DNA of 64,000 nucleotides from Strigamia acuminata (Eukaryota; Arthropoda; Chilopoda; Geophilomorpha; Linotaeniidae), in assembly GCA_949358305.1 (NCBI GenBank), contig OX442319.1, positions 9,734,001-9,798,000 of the forward strand. The letters are read 5' to 3'. The position numbers and the translations under genes were made by a program. This document shows, piece after piece, positions 20,999 to 31,454 of this stretch; the stretch's first letter is position 1; each line of letters begins with the position of its first letter. The notes under the pieces are model-generated. The model did no database searches. It was not told the origin of the DNA and saw only the letters and a program-made list of their open reading frames with translations.

Positions 20999-23900
20999 AT
21001 GTCTAAGATTCCGACATTAAAGTCTTTGAGTTTGAAAGTGGTCGCAAATTTGTTGTTTGTAGCTCTAGAAGTTCGATCTCCATCATTGGAACCAATATTA
21101 GGAGAAAGTACGTTAAAAATTTAAATAAAAATAAAATCAATATAGTTATTTAGTATTTATTCAGAAAATTGATTTTCTATTTCAGAACTATACTAAGCAA
21201 TGAAACACTTGAACGTTTATAATTTACAAATGGAACCTGACAGCTTAGAAATCACTTTCCAATGGAATATTTGAGTATGCGTAAGTATTTATTTTAGTAA
21301 TACGTATATAATTTTATACATTATTTTCTACATTTATTCTTGTAGCCACAAGTATGAAACTGGATCTCGCGCACGTTTTAAATAGTCAATATGAATCGTA
21401 CAATTTATTCCATCGATTGCTGATGATACAAATGGGATTTAACCATCTCGACAAGTACCAATGTATTCACTTGAGCAGAAATTTGAGCTGCATAAACTTG
21501 CTTAAATCTGGGAAAAAGGTAAAATTGCTAAGATCAGTAAAAGGAAAATATCAATTACCGATATTGCGTATTTTTTTTCTTCGAGGCGTTACGTTATCCA
21601 TAAAATAACGCAACGCGGGCGTTACTTCGCAACAACGCCAAAAAAACGCGATAACGCTAAAAAAAAATTCTTTAAGTGTTTTTTTCAAAAGAAATGCAAT
21701 AAAGGAGAAAATTTTCGAAATGTTATGTCACGGCCCGGCATTTACGCGCTCTGTTTTTCCTCACCTAATTGTTGAGTTTGTGGCGTTATCCGTGTGTTCC
21801 TAGCTATTGTTTCCAATCATTGTTTTGTTTGATTTCTTATAAATCCTAAACCTAATTCCACTTTAATTTGAGTTTTCCTACCTTGTCATCTCATTTTTTA
21901 TTCATTTTCATCCCTTGACTTGGTCTGGTGTGGCTCAATTTTGCCACATCAGACTGGTCTAAGTTGAGTATTTTTCACTGTTACCCCTCCTGATTTCCTT
22001 TAGTTTAGCCATCCTAATTTAAATGTTGAATCACACGCGAGTTAGTCATCGTGATAATTATTCACGAACGCGTCTGATTGGCTCATCTCATTGGCTCACC
22101 CTGAATTCTGTAGTGGATCTGGCCCAAGTTTACTTAAGAGCTGTTTCAAGCCAGATTCACTCAGAAGGTGTAAGACCATGAGCTACAGTAAGAGCTTTAA
22201 TTAGCCGTTGTGCATTTGGCAACTTTTTCCTGTGTTAACTCACAGTATGACTCCATGTACTTTAACTATGCATGTTTGAGTGTTTACAGTGTCATATCGC
22301 GTGTTTAATTCCGCGTTTCATCTTTGATTAGCTTTCCTTTCGTTGATCTTTTGTTTCTTTACGATTTTATGCCGCTGACACGTGCCGAAGGATTTGAGAT
22401 ATGATTCAGTTGATCGAGAGTTATTATTTTGTCTTTTGTGCGCGATTAGTGCGCGTTTGCTCGGTTTGGTCGCTCCGCCATTAGGGGCCCCAACCAAACT
22501 TAGTATTAGCCACGTTAGTGTTGTTAAGTCCACTCGTGAGCATTATCTCTTCTTTTTTATGATTCCAACAAACCCGGCTAAAATTTGTATAAATGATCGA
22601 GTAAGGGGATAAGCTTGCCGCCACCTTCCAGGCTGCTTATCATTGCCCGGGCTCTTATTCGAGACCAGGCTCTCCCCAAGTCGTACCGGCGTGTCTTTCA
22701 AACGCGGTTTAACCAACATAAACAACCGGTTCATAATAGTTATTTATTTAACTGCGTATAGTAATTCAATAAGGTCCTGGAAAATTAAAAAAAAATCAAA
22801 AAATAAATATTGTTTCGTATGTTGTAATTTATACAAAAATGATGGTTTCTTTATCAGTTTGTTCTTCGTTAATGCATTTCTTTTTTTTCCGCAATGCGTT
22901 ATTCCGTTACGTTATTGGCGAAAAAAGTAACGCCCATCGTTATTTTGGAAATGCGCACAAGCCTAAAAATGGCTGTGAATCAATATCGCTCGTTTTTTTT
23001 TTTCATTTTTCTAATTTCCTGTGGAAATATCCACACCGTTTTAGAAATTCATTTATTTGTTCTTTCAATTTTTTAGAAATAGAGCGTAAAAGCGCTCTTT
23101 TTTCCGCACGAAGACACATATTAACTTCCGGCCTGCAACGGATTAACACCCATTGAAACGGTAGAATTTTTAACAACACCTTTTCCATACCTGCAAGAAA
23201 TCACAGCGTGTGGAAGTTACAACGAAGCCTTCAACGACAGCACGTTGATGTTCATTGCTAAATCCTGTCCACATTTGAAGAAGCTGAGGCTGTTGTATTT
23301 GCCTGGTGTAACGGATCAAGGAATAGAGTTTCTTTACTCACCACAATCGGTGACGAAAGAGTTGGTGGAATTGGTGGTCTAAGGGACAAAGATGACTGCA
23401 AGTGGAGCCGAAAGAGCCTTAACGCACTTGACTCGTCTCGCATTACTAGAGTGCAGCAAAGGCAATGACACAATTCGTCTTCTGAAATCCCTGTCGGAAC
23501 AAAAGTTGGTGTTCTTCGGCTTCAAAGAAATGTCAATAAGTCTTACAAAAAAGACGGAAAAAATCTACAACTGCAACAATTTGTTTTCCGAACTCCCGCA
23601 GATTTTTCCAAATTTACGCTTCCTATCCAAATCGAAGTGGCCTCTGAGGAGGAAACAGATTGCTTACTTCACTTGCGATCTTTATCAAAAATTGAAAACT
23701 TACAGCTCGATGCCAGCCAAAGTTTGTTCCCATGCGACGACACCAATTTCCATCCGAAAATGAACAATTTGACGCAACTCTTTTTATGTCGTTGCAATCT
23801 CTGCATCCATTCGATGTTAAACGCCACACCGAGTCTACAGTCTTTGACCATTGTCGATGTGACAGATATGGGTTGCACTCACAGTTACGATAAAGCAACG

Positions 23901-24311
23901 ATGATTAATTCGAGTGTTGTTCATTTATTACTATCAGCGACTAAGGACAGTGAAACAGTCGCAATGTATAAATGTTTGGGCTTATCCCCGAGTACCAGAA
24001 CCTTGAAATTCGATGGATTCGACGATAGGAAGTTCAGGAAGAACAGTGTAAATTTGAAAAATCTAACACATCTGTGTCTGAATGAGATGCATATGGAAAC
24101 TGCTGTATGTTTAGCGAAGAACTGTGAGAAGTTACAACTGCTTAATTTGGTCAAACAGTTGCCAACAAGCGAGGAAGCCGCGTGGTTACAACAACACATG
24201 CCCTGTGTTAAGGTTACGCATCGCTCTACACGCGATGGAGTTCGTTGGTTTAAAGATGAAAAGATTTCACCATGTTGTTTATGCCAGGCTTACGAATCTA
24301 ATTACCGGTGA
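20999..24311 (+). pseudogene. LRR-family copy 7, multiply disabled
   Basis: Exon 1 (20999-21107; MSKIPTLKSLSLKVVAN) is open. Exon 2 (from 21186) has an in-frame TAA (CTA TAC TAA) and lacks an 11-bp GAGTATTAATA-type segment. Exon 3 is 21346-21518 with a GT donor. Intron 3 is swollen to about 1.56 kb by a nested element and a probable solo LTR. Exon 4 (23083-24311) has a stop after ...EDTY, a TAA after VELVV near 23383, and a frame change near 23637. The last 224 codons are open, ending CCLCQAYESNYR. Confidence 0.85.
21726..22738. mobile_element. Probable solo LTR in intron 3 of copy 7
   Basis: Compared with copy 8, where GTATGTTATTTATTTAA is continuous, copy 7 has a 1013-bp insert beginning TGTCACGGCCCGG and ending GGTTCATAATA, flanked by GTTA on both sides (21722-21725 and 22739-22742). 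It has no coding sequence, a TG start and a 4-bp duplication, which fits a Gypsy-type solo LTR. The TA end is atypical and I have no second copy in the window to confirm the boundaries. Confidence 0.5.
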
Positions 24312-24560
24312 CTATTACCTGATTAAATTAATGTCCACTTAATTTTGTCAGACACAGTAGTTGAAGTTTTTAAATTACTTAAGGATTAAAGTTATACAAT
24401 TCTGATATTGTCATGGAGTTCTATCAATTCAAAAGCTTTTGTCTTTTTTCGGAGAGAATGATTCCTTTATACTCTGTACAATATTGAAATTTGAACACCT
24501 TTATTTTTCTAGTTATGTAGTAACATTAATTACAATTTGATGAAACAAAATAACAGATAA
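24312..24560. other. 3' flank of LRR copy 7
   Basis: Matches the downstream sequence of copies 1 and 4 (ATTTTGTCAGACACAGTAG; CAATTCAAAAG...GAGAGAATGATT). No gene seen. Confidence 0.5.
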
Positions 24561-25301
24561 TTACACAATGGTTGCTTTAAGTTGAGCACTGCTGGTATCG
24601 TTGGCAAGATTTTCAATGCGTAAGCTCAGGGTTGGGCTTGAGTTTTTTTGTCTGCAATAATTAGTGTTATTATCATTGATGCAAACTACGGATTTGGGCT
24701 TATATTGTAGTGGTGGTGGTGAATCTGCGCTGTTATTGGTGGATCGCATTTTCGGAATGGGTGGCATCAGTGGAGAACGCGGTGTCGTATGTAACAGCGA
24801 CGAAAATAACCGCAAAAGAAGAGAGTTGTTACTTTCTGCAGAAATACTATCGCTAGATTGTGTTGGTAAGTTGCTCTCACTGTCCCCAAATGACGAAACC
24901 GTTGCGTGGTCGATGAGAGTCGAGTTGCAGATCGGGTTACTAGATGGCAGTAATGGCACTGGATTTGAATAGACAGACGACGATGCCGGTTTTTCGATGC
25001 ATTGATCTATTTTTGCACCGAATCGCTTCAGTTCGGTCTCTAAATTACTTATCACAATCGTGTTGTTGGATTCTGCTTGGTGTAGTATTAATTCGGCACC
25101 ACGTGCTCGCGCGTCGTCTATCCAGGTTATTGCCGCTTGCATGACTTTCACGGAATCGTTGAATGAATTCTTGTCTTCTATATTGGACCCATGTTCTGTG
25201 CTTACTTTTTCGAATTTGTTTCGCATGTTTTTCAGTTCGTTTAGCAGTACCAGGACGCCGGGAAGCGGAGGCAGTGCGCGCGGTCTAACGTACGATGCCA
25301 T
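24561..25301 (-). CDS. Unidentified 246-aa ORF (5' part of the gene also represented at 5919-6452)
   Basis: Starts at ATG 25301 (MASYVRPRALPPLPGVLVLL). Residues about 15-110 are charged and Leu/Ile-rich, coiled-coil-like (ELKNMRNKFEKVS; ISNLETELKRFGAKIDQ). Ser/Pro-rich sequence follows, with MPPIPKMRSTNNSADSPPP and a final SLRIENLANDTSSAQLKATI. In the other fragment the match continues past LKATI to a splice donor; here it meets a stop almost at once, so the 3' exons are probably lost. No catalytic motif is recognised. It lies antisense to the LRR array between copies 7 and 8. It could be an expressed truncated gene or the ORF1 of a non-LTR retroelement. Confidence 0.45.
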   Translation of the reverse strand: MASYVRPRALPPLPGVLVLLNELKNMRNKFEKVSTEHGSNIEDKNSFNDSVKVMQAAITWIDDARARGAELILHQAESNNTIVISNLETELKRFGAKIDQCIEKPASSSVYSNPVPLLPSSNPICNSTLIDHATVSSFGDSESNLPTQSSDSISAESNNSLLLRLFSSLLHTTPRSPLMPPIPKMRSTNNSADSPPPLQYKPKSVVCINDNNTNYCRQKNSSPTLSLRIENLANDTSSAQLKATIV

Positions 25302-25659
25302 TATAAATGAATGGGGTTGTTCGTGCGTGACGTTATGTTCAACGCTGAAGGAGTTTACGACTGAAATGTTTACAGAACAACTGCTCCAGTCAATCTAGCC
25401 AATGGAGTTAGATTGAACATTTTGATAATGAACGTCGTATGAACGATGATACTGGTTTCAAAATAGGATTGCGGGAATGATTGACATTCCGGCATTGCGT
25501 TTGGAATTGTTTCATTATACGAAAATAAAAAATATTCAAAATGATTTTTCTAAATTATGTAGACAATTTATTTGTTTTTTTTTATTGTTATTAAAATTAT
25601 TCATTCCGTGTCGATGTCCCGAGATACTCGATTTTCGCGCCAGATGACACGAGCCATCT
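25302..25659. other. Intergenic
   Basis: Upstream of the minus-strand ORF and of the family-2 copy. AT-rich; no promoter motif I can support. Confidence 0.4.
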
Positions 25660-26562
25660 GTGTGTGAAGGAAGTCGAACTACTGCCCTGCAAATGGGAGG
25701 GAAGATGATTTTCGACCTGGATTCCAAAGCAACCAAACAACCAATGTCTTTGGCCTTTTATGGTATCAGCGATCAAAGTGAAGCCGAAACTATCAATCCC
25801 CTCACGGAAGAATGTAAAAGAAAAGTTGAAATTAATTTAGACTCGGACGAAAACGAACCAGCGAGATAAAAGCAAAAAACTTTATTTTCCGAACAGATTC
25901 CGGCTCGGATTCACAAATTACTTTTACCCGATTGCTTCTCGCGCAAGGCGGTAAAATCAAACGACCAACTAGAAAAACCCTTAGTGCGGACAAACAGCGA
26001 CGACGATTCGGAAGAGGACAGTGGACCATTGCGTTTCTACATCGTTGCCTCTCCCCGCGCAATTAGTGCAAATCCCGCAACGACAATAAGGTAATTTTCC
26101 AGTAGTGATAGACACGTTTTAGCGACCCGACATTTTAGCGACGATTTACCGCGACAAGTCGGCTGAAAAAGTGGTTTGCATAAAAAAACCAGCAAGGTTA
26201 GGTTCGCGGGGGGAGGCACTATATGGTTAGGTTAATATTAGTGCCGTTTTAGCGACCATCACTTTAGCGAACATGTCATTTTAGCGATTTTTGTGTCGCT
26301 AAAATCATAGAGTAAAGAATATGCTAAAATGAAGTACATTCCCCCGCAAACCTCTGAGCCCGTTGATCACCAATCCGAGTGCCCGAGTGCACCACCGATA
26401 GACCTGGAACAGTTGGTCGCTTATGAACGGGAAGCCATCGTGATACAGTCGGAGGATGCGGAAGATGCTGCGGGAAGACCGGATCTCGATGTTCGAGACA
26501 CAGTGCCCACTTTCTGGTACCGAGAAGTGGAAAAACCGGTCGTAACCGTCGATAAATATTAA
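25660..26562 (+). pseudogene. Family-2 gene, longest copy (d), with nonsense mutation and probable intron
   Basis: SKATKQPMSLAFYGISD is followed by a KRKVEINLDSDENEPAR segment. A TAA at 25867-25869 replaces the AAA/AAG of sister copies (ARKKQK). Past it, homologous coding sequence continues (FSRKAVK...; EDSGPL) to an AG/GTAATT junction near 26089-26092. A last part, 26329-26562, reads IVIQSEDAEDAAGRPDLDVRDT and ends in REVEKPVVTVDKY. The intervening sequence holds a TTTTAGCGA repeat cluster. The hydrophobic-plus-acidic IVIQSEDAED run resembles a SUMO-interacting motif and RKKQK an NLS, both inferred. Family unknown. Confidence 0.5.
26117..26304. repeat. TTTTAGCGA repeat cluster ending in a hairpin
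   Basis: Direct copies of TTTTAGCGA(C) at 26117, 26133, 26247 and 26279, a CTTTAGCGA at 26262, and an inverted TCGCTAAAA at 26296-26304. The last pair forms a 9-bp stem with an 8-nt loop. It lies between the two coding parts of the family-2 copy and is probably a small repeat or transposon inserted in an intron. Confidence 0.55.
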
Positions 26563-26689
26563 TTAAAAGCAAGAACGAAGAAATCAAGGCAAAGAAGGAC
26601 GAACCCGAAGAAAAACGTTAAAATGTGAAAAATTAGTCGAATTTTTGATGTGGCAATAAAATAAATTTGAACAATTAATTAATTACGAG

Positions 26690-26704
26690 AGAAAGCCGCT
26701 TTCT
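26690..26704. promoter_or_regulatory. Conserved 15-bp dyad upstream of LRR copy 8
   Basis: AGAAAGCCGCTTTCT, identical to the copy 3 site, with its last base 86 bp before the copy 8 ATG at 26791. Confidence 0.4.
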
Positions 26705-26813
26705 AACAATGAAATAAAGTTTAGTCATTCTTCATTCGATTCATCTAGATTGGAATTAGGCTTACACATGATAAGTAGTTTATAGAACAAATGATTTCAA
26801 CGTTAAAGTCTTT

Positions 26814-27398
26814 TGTGAAAATCGGATGATTTTACGAGTAAATTGTTGTCCTTTATTAATAATTATGTTTAGTTTTATTATTCGATTTGTATTGTTGATT
26901 TTATATTTCCAATTTTACTTGTGAATTCATGATTTTATTTGATTTGTGTATGTTATATTTTCATATTACAAAGTGTTTTATTTCCACTTAACTGTTTATC
27001 ATTTTATTGCAATATGTTTTCAATCTCCATTTAAAAGGGTTTAACTTGTTCTGTTATCAACCGGAATGTTAGTTGCTAATCTGTTAAAGAATGTTATAAT
27101 CTTCTAAATTGTGACACGCTCGTCATTGGTCCTTCGAGTGCGTCATTTGCATTTCACCATCTTGTAAATGCTTGTGATTGGTTCTTCGAACTCGTCACTT
27201 GCATCACCTGTTACCTTTTGAATTAAATAAAAATTAGTGTGCTTTTAAACCTTAAACTGTGTGGTCGTGCTTCCTTGAAACTCCAACGCCATTTTTCAAC
27301 ATTCAACTTGACTTCAAGAAACATCATTTGTATCCAGAGAACTTTGGAAATTGATTGGTAAACTTCGAGTAACTTTTAATCTATTCTCAAGTTTAACA
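26814..27398 (+). repeat. BEL 5' LTR
   Basis: 585 bp, TG...CA. It contains a direct repeat (CTCGTCATTGGTCCTTCGAGTGCG and a related GATTGGTTCTTCGAACTCGTCAC) and AATAAA near 27229. Confidence 0.92.
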
Positions 27399-27399
27399 T

Positions 27400-27417
27400 T
27401 GGTGCCGAAACCCGGGA
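27400..27417 (+). other. BEL primer-binding site (tRNA-Phe)
   Basis: TGGTGCCGAAACCCGGGA, one base after the LTR, is complementary to the 3' end of eukaryotic tRNA-Phe including CCA, as I recall that tRNA. Confidence 0.75.
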
Positions 27418-27455
27418 ACATTTTAAATTCCGAATTCATCTAAAAATCTATCAAA

Positions 27456-30400
27456 ATGGTGAGAAATTTCGAGTTAAAGAACAAAGCCTTCCGAGCGGCC
27501 ATGATGGTCACAGAAACACTTTTGACCACTATAACCACTGCGCTGAATGGGCGAGCTGCAATCCCGCAAGCCACAACTGAATTATGGCTGCAACAGCTCG
27601 AACAAAAGCAGAAGCGAGTGCAACTAACGTTTGACGCCACACTGGATCAAGCAAGAAGCGACCAGGAGATCGACGACACCGTGTTAGCACTCGACGCACT
27701 GGAGGACCGCTTGGCCGCATCAAAAGCCGATTTAGGCAGGTACACTCATGCGAATTACCCACCTAATTTACCCCAGAATCCACGACCGAACGCGGACGCG
27801 CAACCGGCGGACATCGACGCACTAGCGGCGGCTATTACCGCAGCAGTGACGGCGGCAACACCACGCACAACCCCGACGAACGGTCAACCATTCATCAAAC
27901 GTAAGCCACTTGAAATACCCAAGTTTGACGGACGTAAGCCAGAAGAATGGGGAGGGTTTTGGAAAACGTTTTCGATCCAAGTCGGCGACGACGAGCAACT
28001 GGACGGAACAAATAAACTGTTATATTTAAGAAATTACCTAATTGGAGAAGCGCTCGACGACATCAAAGCACTCGAGATCACCGCAGGAAATTACGTCGTA
28101 GCGATTGCACGCCTACAGAAGAAATACGGCGATAAAATTGTACTCGAGAATAAATACTTGTCTAACCTCATAAATTTGCCATCTGTTAGCAGCGAGCGAG
28201 ATCGAATAGGTTTACAGAAGCTGCACAGACACGTGGAAGTCAACATAGAGAATCTAGCCAACATCGAAGTACCACTGGCGGAAATACAGCGGACCATTTT
28301 TCCCGTGCTGTCGTCTGCAGTTCCACGTAGTATCATCATGGAATATGACAAAGACTGCGATGGAGAGCGATCGATAACGAGGTTAATGGATTGGTTGAGT
28401 GATCACATCGCTAAACACGCCAAGTACGACATGCTAAAAACTCAGTCGAAGCCAGATGCGACCAACAACAAAACGTCGGGAGGAGACAGCAATTACACCA
28501 ACAAGGGGCGATTCAACCGAAAGGAGAAAGAGCCTCGTTCTGGATCAGCAGCACAGTTGTCAGTATTAGTAATGAAATGCCAATTTTGTGATTCTGCAGA
28601 ACATAACCGGAAGAAATGTCCCCTCACGATGGAAGAAATGCGTAAAAGGCTGCAGAAAAGGGGAATTTGCATGAGATGCTTGGGGAAGGTGCCCCACAAG
28701 ACTGAAGAATGCAGGACTCGCATGAAATGTTACAGCTGCGAGGGAGCACATCACACCCACGTGTGCGACACACCAAAAGCTACAGAAGCCGGCGAGGGAA
28801 TCACCCACACCAACGCAGTCGTCACCACCTGTCCACCCAAGTCCGAATTTTTGATGGTGCAGATGGTGAAGATGGCCGGACCGACGCACTCAACTTTGGG
28901 AGTGTGCTATATTGATGGGGGAGCCCAACGCACCTTCATACGCTCTGAATTGATCAAAAAACTGAATTTGAGAATTTTAGGCACTGAAACGATAAATTTG
29001 GTCGTGTTTGGGCAAGAGCCCAGATCAGAAGTTCGCAACAGAGTCGAGTTAGTCCTCAGTCCCGCCAACTCGAAGTCGCCAGCGGTCACAATTGAAGCCA
29101 TTGAAACTGCCCACGTCACGTCCACGCCCGGAGAGCAGCCAAACAAGCAACTTAAAGCGGAACTACAACGAAGGAAAATCGAGGTGGCCTGCAAGCAAGT
29201 CGCGTTGCATTCGAAGGAAGTGGACCTGCTAATTGGAGTGGACCATTACTGGCGAGTGATGACGGGACAAACAGAATTTTTAGAAGATAATTTGATCGCT
29301 GTGAAGACAAAGTTTGGTTGGACATTACACGGACAGACCACAAACGGAACGAGAGTCATTGCTGCACCGGCGAGAATTAACAAAATAACACTTACCCAAT
29401 CAACAGATGATCTTTTGCGCCGGATGTGGGAGCTGGAACCGATAGGAGTCCGTCACGAGTCGGTCGAAACCAACGACGACGTTGAAACGTTGGAAAAATT
29501 CGAAAGGGCCATCAAGTGGACAGGATCAAACTACTCAGTGGAACTGCCGTGGATCGTGAACAGCAACGAGTTGGACGACAACTATCGAGGCGCCGAACAA
29601 CGTATCATGTCACTAATCCGTCGTTTCAGAAAACAACCCAACTTGTACCTGGAATACAAAAAGGTCATCGACGAGCAGCTGAGATCAGGCATCGTTGAAG
29701 AAATTCCAAACCAAACGGCAACAGGACCCATTTACTACATGCCACACAGCCCAGTCATCAAGGAAGAACGCGTAACCACGAAATTGAGAGTTGTATTTGA
29801 TGCATCTTCACATCGGAAAGGACATCTCTCCTTGAACGACTGCTTGTCGAAAGGTATCAATTTTTTGCCGTCATTAATATTTGTGCTGTTGGGATTTCGT
29901 CTCGGAAGAGTGGCCATCGTGGGAGACATCAAAAAGGCATTTCACATGATCGAGATCGCCTTGAAGGACCGCGACGCAACAAGATTCTTCTGGATTGATG
30001 AACACTGGGACGGTGTAGGAAAAGCACTGTTGAAAATACTGCGACAAACTCGAGTGCTATTTGGCGCTACTCCGAGCCCATTTCTGTTGAGCGCGACCAT
30101 CCGACACCACCTGCGCAAATTCGAGAAACAGTACCCCAACACTGTGAAGTTGCTGTTGCGATGCCTGTACGTGGACGACTTCATCTCTTCACTCAAAAAC
30201 GACGCTGAAGCACTGGTAACATTCCAACAGGCTAATCTGATTTTTGTAGCAGCCGGCATGGAACTCGCCAAATGGCAGACCAATTCGCCAGAACTAAGAA
30301 CAAAATTTCGCGAGGAAAATCCCACTGACTCTCAGCTGATGTCAGATGAAGAGACCAAAGTGTTGGGAGTCAAGTGGAACCCAAACTCGGACGAATTGGG

Positions 30401-31107
30401 TCTGGCGGTCGAAGAAAATTGCCCATCTTGCAAGAAAACAACAAAAAGGGAAGTAATAAAAATAACGTCTCAAATATTCGACCCTTTAGGATTTGCCACG
30501 CCATTCACGGTGACTGCACGAATGTTCTTCCAATCCCTGTGGCTCAAGAACCTGCCATGGGACGACGAATTAGGCAGCGAATTGCTCACTGACTGGAAAA
30601 AATGGACCAACCAAATTCCCACGTTGAGTCACATTCAAGTTCCACGATGGTTAGGATTGGACGAATTTGACCAGTGTGAAGTGCACATATTTTGCGACGC
30701 GAGTCCAAAGGCATACGGAGCGGTGGCCTATATACAGAACAGTACTGGTGATTTGATTGAAACAAATTTTATAATTTCAAAGTGTCGTGTAGCTCCTGTC
30801 AAACCACTAACTCTACCAAAACTCGAACTCATGGGAGCATTGATTGCTGTGCGCCTCTCCGACCAAATTAAGGAGTTGGTGACGCCAGGTGAAATGTTTT
30901 TTTGGACAGATTCGCAAATATGCCTCCACTGGATTGGAAACACGTCCAAACGACCACCAACCTTCGTGCATAATCGAGTCTTGGAAATAAGGGAAAAATC
31001 GAGAATTGAAGAATGGAAACACGTGCCTGGAATTGAAAATCCAGCTGACCGCCTAACAAGAGGAATGGATGCAGAAGCGATGATTTCCGACCGACTTTGG
31101 TGGCAAG
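27456..31107 (+). CDS. BEL Gag-Pol, N-terminal part (Gag, protease, RT, RNase H)
   Basis: Starts MVRNFELKNKAFRAAM. A DUF1759-type Gag region follows (IPKFDGRKPEEWGGFWKTF), then zinc-knuckle cysteines (CQFCDSAEHNRKKC; CYSCEGAHHTHVC). The protease-like site reads D-G-G-A at 28914-28925, where DSG/DTG is usual. Reverse transcriptase contains FDASSHRKGHLSLNDCL, GDIKKAFHMIEI and YVDD (30168-30179). RNase H has FCDASPKAYGAVAY and FFWTDSQICLHWI. The frame enters Copia LTR sequence at 31108 and would stop at 31139. Replication protein of the retrotransposon. Confidence 0.9.
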
Positions 31108-31454
31108 TGTTGAATAGTGTTGCAAACTTCTGCAAATAGTGACAAATGTAGTGGATTGGAAAAACACATCAGGTGAAAGAAAGAGACATCATGTTAACAG
31201 GTGAGAACCAAAACATCAAGTGATCTTTATTGATTGGTCACATGACCTCAATGCAAAAAGCGCCACCTGTAGGCAGCATACAGACACTGTATGTAAACAA
31301 ACATTGCGATCACTCGCGTTGGCCAAACACATACACTAACACTTAGTTACATGATAATACGTAAAGATATATATACACACATGTTGTAAAAGTGATTGCT
31401 TACCAATATACATTATATCTTAACATTCGGCCCCCCGTATTATCTCATTTCTTA

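Noticed and set aside
30728-31167. Minus-strand ORFs across the end of BEL pol
   Set aside because: Antisense shadows of the RNase H coding region, partly extended by the Copia LTR.
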